Shown: one piece after another, positions 34,101-41,998 of the stretch | Position numbering within the stretch: position 1 is the stretch's first letter | Layout of the letters: each line of letters opens with the position of its first letter | Notes under the pieces: generated by a model | The model's input: only the letters and a program-made list of their open reading frames with translations | Told to the model about the DNA's origin: nothing | Database searches by the model: none | Position numbers and translations under genes: made by a program | Origin: an uncultured Flavobacteriales bacterium | GTDB lineage: Bacteria > Bacteroidota > Bacteroidia > Flavobacteriales > Crocinitomicaceae | Reading direction: 5' to 3' | NCBI GenBank assembly: GCA_946479285.1 | Contig: CAMLFH010000004.1 | Span: 209,859 to 273,858 of the forward strand | DNA: 64,000 nucleotides

Positions 34101-35140
34101 ACCCGGTCGACCCGTACTTTATATACGTGAATTTTCCCGTTCTGACTTTGTCGTGATGAAGCAAAATAAGCGTTCTTCTCCAAAGAATCGACTACGTAAA
34201 ACAAATCGTTATCGGGTGAAGAAATGGCAAAGTCCATGTTCTCCGGTGCACCGAATGAATGATTCTCCGGGTCAAATTTGGAACGGAAAACATCAAATCC
34301 TCCCATGGAATTATGACCTTTGGAACAGAAATACAAATATTCCCCGTTCGGACTCAAATACGGAAAGTCTTCATCGAATTTCGTATTTACATTCCCGCTC
34401 ACCAAAGCAGGCAGTCCCCACTTTCCATCCGGAAGACGATTGCGGCAATAAATATCCTTGCTCCCTTTTTCCGATTCTCCGTAAGAAGAATAATAAATGG
34501 TTTGTGCTTTATCCGGGAAATGGATCAGCGGTGTGTGGTTTTTCTTTTTATCGACCTTGGATTGATATTCTGCCGTAACGATCAGCGAGCCGCCGATATT
34601 CGACAGGTTGTACAAACGAATGAAGGAATTGTATTCGATTTCTTTTTTCTCCAGAACTACCAGATCAGTAATCGTAGTCAGCAATTTCTTTCCGTTCTGG
34701 CACATTTCGATCTGGTGATCGGTATCAAAATTCGGATTGGGTTTACCGCCGCTCTTTTGAATGTAAAGATTGTAGTTCTTAATGGCTTCGTTGAACTGGA
34801 AATTTAAGTGAAATGCTTTTCCCAGGTAAAAATAAGCTTCAGGGGCAATATTCGGATCGGTAACACTAAAGGTCAAATACTTGAATGCATCCTGTTTTTT
34901 ATAGGAATTGAAAAGCAGGCAGGTCCCGTATTTGTAGTTGTATTCAGGTGACCTGGGATTGAGTGCAATGAGGTGTAAAAACTGTGGAGTTGCTTCCACA
35001 AACTGCTCTGCATCGAAGAGTTTATCCGCTTTTAGTTTTAAATCGGCTTCGGTTTCCTGGGCAAAAGCAAAGTGAGCTGTTTGGATAAACAGAAATAGTA
35101 GTAACCAACCATTTATTCGTTTAAATGAATTCAAACTCAA
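28109..35140 (-). CDS. Giant TPR/PD40-like coiled-coil protein with two SPOR-like domains
   Basis: Envelope protein of 2343 residues. Order: signal peptide 1-28 (ending AFAQ); TPR-like helices about 30-150; PD40/WD40-like beta-propeller repeats about 190-360 (YYSSYGESEKGSKDIY, FPYLSPNGEYLYFCSKG); a beta-sandwich about 370-450; then some 1400 residues of mostly coiled coil rich in Glu, Lys, Ala and Gln. Within the coil lie three tandem repeats of about 95 residues, each with NPTA-V-S-EKALGND followed by Q-KP-KEEAAKQL and RKGVIE. Near the C-terminus are two SPOR-like units (YRVQVGAFAKP and FYTVQVGVYNRP), each followed by a GKRISL/GERISL segment. It ends the operon containing plsY. A structural, peptidoglycan-linked role is likely; exact function unknown. 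Confidence 0.85.
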   Translation of the reverse strand: MSLNSFKRINGWLLLFLFIQTAHFAFAQETEADLKLKADKLFDAEQFVEATPQFLHLIALNPRSPEYNYKYGTCLLFNSYKKQDAFKYLTFSVTDPNIAPEAYFYLGKAFHLNFQFNEAIKNYNLYIQKSGGKPNPNFDTDHQIEMCQNGKKLLTTITDLVVLEKKEIEYNSFIRLYNLSNIGGSLIVTAEYQSKVDKKKNHTPLIHFPDKAQTIYYSSYGESEKGSKDIYCRNRLPDGKWGLPALVSGNVNTKFDEDFPYLSPNGEYLYFCSKGHNSMGGFDVFRSKFDPENHSFGAPENMDFAISSPDNDLFYVVDSLEKNAYFASSRQSQNGKIHVYKVRVDRVPLQLAIIKGDFASTVKPENKKISIKVTDVNSGNEIGVFKSNDKGSYLITLPKGGKYTYEMTVEGSTLVHKAQVNIPFLKEFKPLKQKIQEEANGANEVAVRVVDQFNEFVDDSQGILAEVIRARSELNVNAGNFDINALDAQKENKKVLADIGLEGASNQEIISKFETIQQKQEQKVDGLRRLETGSLVAIVEKAEQVEALQAEVKKDVAKANAAGTNEEKNDILLAANDKVERIIELKEEILRIDGFVDSVSKLIPKEQEKLKSITELKETVSKTVVDEKYDQLKDAVIAKAEVVKSIENEKESHPVDNLLAQNDKIGKQSEQLKKQLDSYKASSNQLDKEITSLKTELAAAKSKDQPAIQSKINAKESEKQLVAEEVKRLEDKLVALNKQETGNTKQITFINNIQHTNENKTATKAQADAKVESINSTNVRALESYVKEQFKSIDTTHITARTNDALAQESKTRVEGFENDYSVAQDAVDKQTDLTHEEKVALKVKNNEQLDKKLDQELAKIDEGLSRDPNDAKLIGQKNEVLAIKTENTKKKETILSESQLPVNTTTTAEKELLALNPNYDTELKSAGNNSIAEERFKAENKVDEALLDGVDKELDKVYESLTKDPLNQKLQDKKDALTQLKKEKEVLVKGRQEKLDELESNQNELLSGVTLEKELDQVAPNYEQEKKAIGEKNGLGELKALNQLEEKTIASIDKELTALNGKTDPVSTKRKEVLEDLKKQFDENIASRNEEIKTLTTAAVVDPKAAETDLVKEVRPTYEENLAKIEAGTASSEEKTKLLIDEEVKLLTDIKAQQDKTKKIIAKNPSDSVSINKLIDLNQLENIHEAKLDEEKQTAVSQIKAKLKDEQVRQEVMPEYQTLSMDEIQNLSKEDADKKLAEEKKLQAVIEKQIQANSKAIEKEFSPEKIAENQVLTDLLQQSKETEEELKASAGKTPVAITNPTADVASIQKALGNDFAFVMVQKPANKEDATKQLEILDDLLQKIQNQVNEEKRAAIPDTKKIEQLEEQLAEIRTRKGVIEIDRVSLEALTAVTNPTAEVTSIEKALGNDFTFAMNQKPVNKEEAAKQLEILNDLSKKIEALVETEKRATNPDAKKIQILENQLEVIKNRKGIIEVDRVSLEALADGQTPVEVTNPTADVASLEKVLGNDYEFAMTQKPASKEEAAKQLQILNELSESIELRLDEEKRAEAPDTKKIDLLEKQLEEIKTRKGVIEFEEPVAVKTASGNPQADLTKLKEEEAQLKMQLGTAASGKERAEIENKLTANKEAQQQTEIAIQEKTILALGNTGAEKKQALESLTSSDPLKKVVLNRVSTTGNTADPVLEKTTEVTLLDAATEYLNSQKIFDETKQTVQTETALKEQKRRFTIEIGDIESELKKAGIDPKRTEELNQQKQAFENAIAKIDQQLRGLSAEKTYDLLNDPALTKTVSVAEEQAIASNKDYPKLREQQQEINRLKESVNQLKTKLEEKRREYVATKDPAERAEIQNQVQQLSSELTAKSEQITEKENILNTSLNTVEGDKQAWKNVLTREVQPKSAVSTTIADVLAPEVGVGFEIKRDATPTVIKKAIPLGVKAPTGLVYRVQVGAFAKPIPEDLFREFTPVTGEKLDNGITRYLAGYFGNRQKVLDAQQDIRALGYKDAFVVAYCDGKRISLAEARQLEEQGLCKPMRQDSIVMEVIQNTIAQLPADTIAKYKAEPKVSDYNKAPGAVIAIASEEIKGLFYTVQVGVYNRPATKEQLHDINPLVTRRLENGQIRYSTGTFRSVDEARPKKGEAVEKGVADAFITAYFNGERISLQEAKKLLAEQGEAILFKEQELPKVKENPVSDQVAKDYAKENPVVEKPILNHYSLASRESYSEYPRKVMNQLRVQGDFYFDQTDFRIKTQPGTELPHLVNTTVAFDTLVQIPQKQTELNEPNKNLVVGIWDFKEIPGSWANWLLRLTIPYELKTSASTIEISMNVNGEEQRKEVEGLLTTYGARIKAE

Positions 35141-35164
35141 CTTATTGTTTTAGAGGCAATACGC

Positions 35165-35788
35165 TTATTTCTTAAAAAGGTTCATTTTACTTTCCGTTCC
35201 ATCCAATAATCGGGTGATATTTTTACGATGGGCAAAAATTACTATGAACGCTAACAACGACCCAAAGATAGGCAAAGCGACTGTATTTATGGGAAATAAC
35301 CACAAACAACCTGAAAAAACGACTGCTGCGCTGATTGATCCCAGGGACACGTAATGTGTTGTGATAAAAACAATTAAAAATACGATCAGGCAGATTGCGG
35401 CAGCCAAAGGCTGAAGTCCCACAATCACTCCCAAAGAAGTTGCTACTCCTTTTCCGCCTTTAAAACCGGCAAATATGGGAAACACATGCCCCAGGACCGC
35501 CATGAAGGAGGCAACTAATTGAATGTGCGTTAAATGTGCGGAAGAAAAAGGAACCGGCAGTACAAAATACGGGATTAGTACTGCCAGCATTCCCTTTAAA
35601 ATATCGATAGTCAGAACAACTCTACCCGCTTTTTTGCCAAGTACACGAAAAGTATTGGTTGCTCCTGCATTCTTACTTCCGTGTTCCCGGACATCTAAAT
35701 CATACTTCGCACGACCTACCCAAACAGCTGTTGGTATTGATCCTAAAAAGTATGCAGGTATAGCCCATAAAAAATCAGTCCAGTTCAT
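35165..35788 (-). CDS. plsY: Glycerol-3-phosphate acyltransferase PlsY
   Basis: Inner-membrane enzyme that acylates glycerol 3-phosphate with acyl-phosphate, the first step of phospholipid synthesis. 207 residues with about five helices. All three family motifs are present: GSIPTAVWVGR near the N-terminus, GSKNAGATNTFRVLG at about 37-51, and HVFPIFAGFKGGKGVATSLG at about 101-120. The start codon shares one base with the stop of the 1540-residue gene (TAATG), so translation is probably coupled. The stop lies 24 bp before the start of the giant coiled-coil protein. Confidence 0.96.
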   Translation of the reverse strand: MNWTDFLWAIPAYFLGSIPTAVWVGRAKYDLDVREHGSKNAGATNTFRVLGKKAGRVVLTIDILKGMLAVLIPYFVLPVPFSSAHLTHIQLVASFMAVLGHVFPIFAGFKGGKGVATSLGVIVGLQPLAAAICLIVFLIVFITTHYVSLGSISAAVVFSGCLWLFPINTVALPIFGSLLAFIVIFAHRKNITRLLDGTESKMNLFKK

Positions 35789-38700
35789 TATTCAAAAATA
35801 GCATTTAGTTTGCCTAAATACACGCTATTTGTTGAGATTTGATAGATGAAACCTTTCGTTTTACGTTTGTCTTCTTTGATCGCATTGATGGAATTCGCAA
35901 GTTCTGAATCACTTGTGATGATATTCAGGGTTCCATCGCGCTTCAACATCGAATAATCAAATAAGTAATCCGGACCTCCCGGAACCTGTAACATCATTGT
36001 GAAATGGTCACCGTTCTGAGAATAGATCTGCTCAAATACACTTCGGAACACTACCTGGCGCATCACGGGTTTTCCATAGAAATTCACAATTGCTGCCCCA
36101 TCCAGGTTCGACATCAAACCGCGGATATCTTTCGTCATCGGAATGTTCTTCAGGTGAACTCCAGTAATCACGATGGATTTCTCCAATTCCTCCGGCAAAC
36201 GCTTCACTTTTTTGTCTTCGGAAAGCGTATAATCTGATTTGATCTTATCTGCCGTCTTGCGATCTCCCCACATCAGCAAAGCCTGCTCGATGTTGGTAGT
36301 TTCAAATGACAATGGTTTGGAACCTTCGTAATCCACAATGCGCTGGCCAACACTTTCCCACACACCCTTATCCATTGGCATATTCAATTTCAGGGTAGCG
36401 TTGACTTCTGTTTGTCCGCTTTGCTGATCGTACGAAACATTCCCGATCGCGTCTACAGTAACGTCACCGTAATCCATTCCCATGTTGATCCTTCCCTCAC
36501 CATTCATTGAACAGCTTTCCGTATGCAGTGAAATGAAGTTACCCGGCTCATTGCGGTTCAGCAACTTCTCTTTCGGTCCGATTTGGAATTCCTTGGAAGA
36601 GAAATCATACTGAAGTACTCCGGTTGCTGTAATGAAAATCGGATCGTTCGGATCTTCCAAAGAAGAAAGGAAAGTCGGATACAAACGAATCGAGTCTTTC
36701 TGACGTGAATCTCTCCAGACAATTCCCGCTGCAATAGCTTGTCCGTCCAATGTTTTCATATTCGGTGTAACCGGAATCTGGATATTCTTCGGATCAATTT
36801 CAGCCGAGAACGACATCCAGCTCTTTGCAAACTTCTCACAATTGTGATTAATACGCGTTGCACCGCTAAAGCTGATCAACGGATTAGCTGCACGAATCTT
36901 CATTGGTCCGTAATAATCAAAGTATTTGTTCAGTTTGAAGCCTGATTCACTTTTCACCGTTCCTGTTGCAACGGTTTGTGAGGTAGAATCTACTCCAATC
37001 TTATCCATGTGGATCAATGTCTTGGTGGAATCCGAATCGTAATACGGATAATCTGCTTCCGCCGCATACTTTCTTCTTGCAGTGATTGTTGTATTTGCAT
37101 TCAGGAAGGTATGGTATTTCGTTACATAATTGGCTACGATCTTCGAATTCAACAAAGGGTCCATCACCGCATTTTTGTGAATAGTTACTTTCGCACTATC
37201 CGGGTAAATACGTGCATCCGCTACATCGATAAAGGTTGTATTCGAACAATACAATACTTTTTTCTTCATAGAGAATTTCACTTTCGGGGCAGCAAACTGC
37301 AAAGAATCCTGATCCGGATGAATGGAGAACATGTTTGGCTGTGCCAGGTTCAAATCCGTATTGATATTGATATCTCCGGAAGTGCTTCCTCCTCCTTTTT
37401 TAGATAATTCCATTTCATCCTGGTCCATCAACCAGGTGAACAGATCCACTTTCGCAGCATATTTGATTACCGGGAATATTTTCAGTTCTTCTCCGTCATT
37501 CGATTTGAAGTCACCCTTTCTGTCCTTGAATGAAATGTGTGCATTTACGTTCATGGAAGAGAATGCAAGCGCACTCTCGCCTTCTTCCGGATAAGGGTTT
37601 TTTAAATTAAAGACAGAAGTATCGGAATCTATATCATAGCGTTTGAATTTGAAATTATCCGATCCCAGGCTTGCTTTCTGCATGGAAATAATTCCGTATC
37701 CGGTCATTCCGGTGGGCTGAATAATCGCTGTTCCTTTCATGTTTGCTTCACCATTGAAGAAAGTCAAATCATTTTCCTGGGTGGAAGAAGCTTTCAATAC
37801 ATTTTGTCTTGGAACATAAGTAATGAATGCATCCGGAGATTTTACATCCGGGAACTGAACGCCTGCTTCAATCGGTTTGTTCTCAAACTTGGCATAACCC
37901 AATGTTGAATCAGGAAGGAAAGTAAATGCTTTCGAATCGGAAATGGAGTGAATGAAATTAATGACTCCGGCTCCCTGTAATCCGTTATTGGATAAAACGA
38001 TTTTGTTTTTATACATTGCTTTGGTACCGTAGAAAACATGTCCTTCCGGCGGCGCAACGGTAGAGAATCCGAGTGAATAATCCGGCATGATCTTCAGATC
38101 TTCCTTAATAATCGGGAAGATTCCTGCGGAAACCAATTCCCCTTTCAATCGGAATGATTTTTCAGAGAAATTATCCAAACTATCCATTTCAAAAGGAATA
38201 CACGTATAATAGAAACGTGCCGAATCATAAGCTCCGTTAAACAAATTCTCCTGGTTGTAATATACTTTTGAAGGTTTAGTAGATTTCAGGATCGGAAATT
38301 TCGTAAATGCCGCATCCTTCTTCATTCCTGCACGGTTCGCAGGATCATCCACAATGATTTCTCCCACAATTCCATTCAAAGCAGAACCCAAAGCAATGGA
38401 ACGATTTCCATCTGCCTGTGAAAGCGGTTTTGCACGGAAATAACTTTTATCTGTTTTGATCAGGTTGATTTTGTTTGCCGCATAAGCATAGTTTGCTTCC
38501 AGCGTATGAATTTCAAATTTACCGGAAGAAGCCCATCCTGTGAACTTGAAATCTCTGTTTTTGCTAATCTTAACCTGTGCTCTGTCAGGAAGTACAAAAG
38601 AACCCTGCGCATCTGAAATCGTTACGCGGTCTACTGCTTCCAAAGCAATTTCCATGGTTCCCAAATCCATATTCCCAAAGTTCGACATGGTCCTTCTTTT

Positions 38701-40410
38701 AATTGCTAAAAGAGAATCCTGGGTTGCTACTTTCTGTAATGCCGGATTGTCTTTCAACTGCTCCGGTGAGAATTTCGCCTTCGGACGCATATCGGAAACA
38801 AAGATCAGGTTGTCGTAATCGCGTTTTCCGGCTCTTGCCTCAATGAATACTTTCGTTTTCTGATTGATTTTGATGATCTTATTCTCCGTATCGTAGCTGA
38901 TAAATCCGTAAGATGCCAAAGTCAGCAACTGTGTTTTCACCTGGTCAATCGTTTTCCCAAGTGCCGTTGCGGCTTTTCCTTCTGTTAAGGTGAATTCATC
39001 AAACTTATATGCGTAATTGTAAAGTGCAGCCAACGGATGAACCTGCTCCATTCCCTGAAGGCGATCGTACAATCTTCCGTCGTAGAAATCCATGGATTCA
39101 AAAGTTGCCATACGCTGCTCCTGGCTCGTACCAAACTCATAGGTAAATAACAAATTATTTCCCGTTCGTTTCCAAACCACTTTTTGAACATACCATTCCA
39201 ATTGGTGGTAAGAATCTGTAAATGGCGATTGCAAAACCCCCGATTTCCCGCGGGTTAACTCAACCATGTTGGAATCTTTGGTATAAGTGAATCCAACTCC
39301 GGGATGCGTAATCGAATCTTTTTCACCCACATACAAAGTGGTTTGCGTTACATTCGAAACGATCTTGGTGGGTTCAATAGCAATGTATTGTGTTTTCGCC
39401 ACCATGAATTTTTTTCCGTTGCGTTTGACTGTCAACTGGGCCATTTCGGTTGCATTTCCAATTCCCACAACACTTGCTCCCTGCAGGGAAAATCCACCCA
39501 CATAATCCATGTCCGGAAGTACGTTATTAATGGACAATTTACGTTCGAAGGAAATGAATTGCGGATAATTGCGGTCTGCTTCACGAATAACCCGGAATGC
39601 ACGCTCGTTCAAAGTTCCCTTTACTTTTTTCCCGGGAAAGAACGGACTTGTTAGTGATACCGTATCTGCTTTAATGAAATTTGACTTCAGGGAAGCATCG
39701 TAATACCCCAATTCGGCAAAGGTTTCGTTTTCCTTCAGTCCAACCTTCACCCAGTTTATTTTACCTCCCTGCCCGATCCATTTTTTCAATGTCGGATCGT
39801 AAGTTCCATTCGTATTGTGAACCACCAAGGAGTCTAAGAAACGAGGCTCACCTCTTTTAGCTCCTTTATTGGGAAAACCGCAAACCAGGCGGCCATTTGT
39901 AAACTTAATAATGGGTTTGTCTGTAAACTCAAAGACATAATTACCGTAGAAATACCATTCTTCATTGGAAGAGCTGGCAAGCATGCCTTTCGAGAAGAAA
40001 CCTGCAGATGTTTCGATAAAATCCTTGAATTTATTGATGTTCTTTGCATCCAGTAATTTATCTACGGAACTATGCCACGCTGTGAATGAGGACTCCGGCT
40101 GTTTGTTTTTCACGAATGAATACACGGAAAACACGTAATTGTAAATTTCAGGATATACTTTCAGACGTTTACTTTCCATCAAGTTCGCGGTAGCAACCAT
40201 TTTTGTAAAGTATTTATCCGGAAAATCGCTCGATTTTAAAAGTGTTACGGCAAATTCGTCTTTCAGAAAGTCTTTCTGTTCTTTATCCAAATAATCACTT
40301 GTCAATGAACTGATGGTTTTCACAAACTTCTCACGGTCTTCTGGATAAGACTGAGAAAATGAATTTGCAGCACACAAAATTGCCAGTAATAGGAATCCCC
40401 ATTTTTTCAT
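35788..40410 (-). CDS. Large secreted/envelope protein of unknown function
   Basis: 1540 residues with a signal peptide (1-19, ending SFSQ). No transmembrane segment is evident after it, so it should be periplasmic or outer-membrane attached. The sequence is beta-rich with long stretches of alternating residues typical of repeated beta-sandwich or beta-helix folds, such as VSYDQQSGQTEVNATLKLNM and AFSSMNVNAHISFKDRKGDF. I recognise no named domain. It sits 4 bp after prmA and overlaps plsY by one base within a housekeeping operon, which points to a conserved structural role in this lineage. An AsmA- or LptD-like role is conceivable, but nothing in the sequence proves it. Confidence 0.8.
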   Translation of the reverse strand: MKKWGFLLLAILCAANSFSQSYPEDREKFVKTISSLTSDYLDKEQKDFLKDEFAVTLLKSSDFPDKYFTKMVATANLMESKRLKVYPEIYNYVFSVYSFVKNKQPESSFTAWHSSVDKLLDAKNINKFKDFIETSAGFFSKGMLASSSNEEWYFYGNYVFEFTDKPIIKFTNGRLVCGFPNKGAKRGEPRFLDSLVVHNTNGTYDPTLKKWIGQGGKINWVKVGLKENETFAELGYYDASLKSNFIKADTVSLTSPFFPGKKVKGTLNERAFRVIREADRNYPQFISFERKLSINNVLPDMDYVGGFSLQGASVVGIGNATEMAQLTVKRNGKKFMVAKTQYIAIEPTKIVSNVTQTTLYVGEKDSITHPGVGFTYTKDSNMVELTRGKSGVLQSPFTDSYHQLEWYVQKVVWKRTGNNLLFTYEFGTSQEQRMATFESMDFYDGRLYDRLQGMEQVHPLAALYNYAYKFDEFTLTEGKAATALGKTIDQVKTQLLTLASYGFISYDTENKIIKINQKTKVFIEARAGKRDYDNLIFVSDMRPKAKFSPEQLKDNPALQKVATQDSLLAIKRRTMSNFGNMDLGTMEIALEAVDRVTISDAQGSFVLPDRAQVKISKNRDFKFTGWASSGKFEIHTLEANYAYAANKINLIKTDKSYFRAKPLSQADGNRSIALGSALNGIVGEIIVDDPANRAGMKKDAAFTKFPILKSTKPSKVYYNQENLFNGAYDSARFYYTCIPFEMDSLDNFSEKSFRLKGELVSAGIFPIIKEDLKIMPDYSLGFSTVAPPEGHVFYGTKAMYKNKIVLSNNGLQGAGVINFIHSISDSKAFTFLPDSTLGYAKFENKPIEAGVQFPDVKSPDAFITYVPRQNVLKASSTQENDLTFFNGEANMKGTAIIQPTGMTGYGIISMQKASLGSDNFKFKRYDIDSDTSVFNLKNPYPEEGESALAFSSMNVNAHISFKDRKGDFKSNDGEELKIFPVIKYAAKVDLFTWLMDQDEMELSKKGGGSTSGDININTDLNLAQPNMFSIHPDQDSLQFAAPKVKFSMKKKVLYCSNTTFIDVADARIYPDSAKVTIHKNAVMDPLLNSKIVANYVTKYHTFLNANTTITARRKYAAEADYPYYDSDSTKTLIHMDKIGVDSTSQTVATGTVKSESGFKLNKYFDYYGPMKIRAANPLISFSGATRINHNCEKFAKSWMSFSAEIDPKNIQIPVTPNMKTLDGQAIAAGIVWRDSRQKDSIRLYPTFLSSLEDPNDPIFITATGVLQYDFSSKEFQIGPKEKLLNRNEPGNFISLHTESCSMNGEGRINMGMDYGDVTVDAIGNVSYDQQSGQTEVNATLKLNMPMDKGVWESVGQRIVDYEGSKPLSFETTNIEQALLMWGDRKTADKIKSDYTLSEDKKVKRLPEELEKSIVITGVHLKNIPMTKDIRGLMSNLDGAAIVNFYGKPVMRQVVFRSVFEQIYSQNGDHFTMMLQVPGGPDYLFDYSMLKRDGTLNIITSDSELANSINAIKEDKRKTKGFIYQISTNSVYLGKLNAIFE

Positions 40411-40414
40411 AGTT

Positions 40415-41254
40415 CTACTTTTTTTTAAGTTTCATGGACGCCCATGTTTCTTTATCTCTTACTTCCACTAATTCAAAGCCCGCATTTTTGGCAGCATCTT
40501 CCAGTTCCGAAACATCAGAAGTGAAAAAACCGCTCAAATAAAGTAAACCATTATCAGCACAAAGTTTTGCATAATCGGGCAAGTGTCTTTTTAGCACATT
40601 TTTGTTGATGTTAGCAAGGATCACACCAAAATCTTTTTCTGTAATCGAATCGATATCTCCCAAAAGACCTCGAATATTCGTACAGCCATTGCGAACCGCA
40701 TTGTCGAGCGTGTTTTCTACCGACCACGATTCAATATCTACAGCCAGGATATCTCCGGCACCGTGTTTTTCTGCAAGAATCGCCAATACGCCTGTTCCCG
40801 TTCCCATATCCAATACTCTTTCAGGAAGTACGTGTAAGTCGAGCAGGAATTGTGACATCAGGTAAGTAGTTTGATGGTGACCGGTCCCAAACGACATTTG
40901 CGGCTGGATGACGATTAACTCTCGTTCCGGAAAGTCATTCACATCGTGAAACGGAGCAATGATTGCCAGTCGGGAATCTACTAAAACAGGATCAAAAGAT
41001 TCTTCCCAGCTCGCATTCCAGTTTTGGTGTGGAATCTCTTCCAGTTTCCAATTCACACTAATTTCAGCATTGTCGTGAATGCAGGTTTCTTTCAAAATGG
41101 ATGAAACATCGCCAATTTGAACAGGAGCATATGCCTGGATTCCTTGTTCTGTTTCCACAAAACTCTCAAACCCGAATTCTGCCAATTCCGCCACCAGAAT
41201 ATCTGCCCAGGGATCTCTGGGTTCAATTGTTACCGTTAATTCAAAATAGTCCAT
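40415..41254 (-). CDS. prmA: Ribosomal protein L11 methyltransferase PrmA
   Basis: S-adenosylmethionine-dependent enzyme that trimethylates ribosomal protein L11. 279 residues, the usual length. An N-terminal L11-binding domain (1-90) is followed by the class I methyltransferase fold: motif I DMGTGTGVLAILAEKHGA at about 142-159, ILAVDIESWSV, and the catalytic loop VILANINKNVL. FGTGHHQTT just before motif I is a hallmark of PrmA. The start overlaps the end of tpiA by 19 bp. Confidence 0.95.
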   Translation of the reverse strand: MDYFELTVTIEPRDPWADILVAELAEFGFESFVETEQGIQAYAPVQIGDVSSILKETCIHDNAEISVNWKLEEIPHQNWNASWEESFDPVLVDSRLAIIAPFHDVNDFPERELIVIQPQMSFGTGHHQTTYLMSQFLLDLHVLPERVLDMGTGTGVLAILAEKHGAGDILAVDIESWSVENTLDNAVRNGCTNIRGLLGDIDSITEKDFGVILANINKNVLKRHLPDYAKLCADNGLLYLSGFFTSDVSELEDAAKNAGFELVEVRDKETWASMKLKKK

Positions 41255-41997
41255 GTCTCTTCAGCTACTAAAACGGAAAAATCTGTCACTTTCAAAGACG
41301 CACCTCCGATCAATCCTCCATCTACATTTTCGCATGCGAATAACGCCTGCGCATTGCCGGGGTTACAACTTCCGCCATATAAAATGGAAGTATTTTCAGC
41401 AATTGCCTTTCCGTACTTCTCTTCTACCCACGATCTGATTGCTGCATGCATCTCTTCTGCCTGCTCTGTACTTGCCGTTTGACCGGTACCGATTGCCCAG
41501 ATTGGTTCGTAAGCCAAAACTACTTTTTCGAATTCCGAAGCAGGAAGATGAAATACACTTTCTTCGAGCTGATTTTTTACGTAATTCAGGAACCTTCCGT
41601 TTTGACGAATCTCTAATGGTTCGCCACAGCAAAAGAAAGGTTTGATTCCATGAGCGAGTGCAGCTTCCAATTTATTTTTCAGCAAGGCATTGTCTTCTCC
41701 GAAATATTCTCTTCTTTCCGAATGTCCGATAAGAACAGCTTCTATTCCGGCTTCTTTTAATTGCCACATGCTCACTTCTCCGGTGAAAGCACCGCTGTCT
41801 TTCGGATAGGCGTTCTGTGCCCCTACTTTGATGTTCGTTGCAAGTGCCCTGCAATCGCTCGCATAAAGCATCGGCGGGAAGATATACACTTCGATGTCCG
41901 AACCAATGTTGAGGCTGTTTACTTCTTTGCACAAATCTTTTGCCTCGTTTTGAGACAAGTTCATTTTCCAATTTCCGGCTACAATTTTTGACCGCAT
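41236..41997 (-). CDS. tpiA: Triosephosphate isomerase
   Basis: Glycolytic enzyme interconverting glyceraldehyde 3-phosphate and dihydroxyacetone phosphate. 253 residues in a TIM barrel. Catalytic set present: AGNWKMN with the active lysine near residue 11, GHSERREYFGE with the histidine near 97, the catalytic glutamate in AYEPIWAIGTG near 169, and the phosphate loop ILYGGSCNPGNA. It lies one base after the BT_3928-type gene and overlaps prmA by 19 bp. Confidence 0.98.
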   Translation of the reverse strand: MRSKIVAGNWKMNLSQNEAKDLCKEVNSLNIGSDIEVYIFPPMLYASDCRALATNIKVGAQNAYPKDSGAFTGEVSMWQLKEAGIEAVLIGHSERREYFGEDNALLKNKLEAALAHGIKPFFCCGEPLEIRQNGRFLNYVKNQLEESVFHLPASEFEKVVLAYEPIWAIGTGQTASTEQAEEMHAAIRSWVEEKYGKAIAENTSILYGGSCNPGNAQALFACENVDGGLIGGASLKVTDFSVLVAEETWTILN

Positions 41998-41998
41998 C

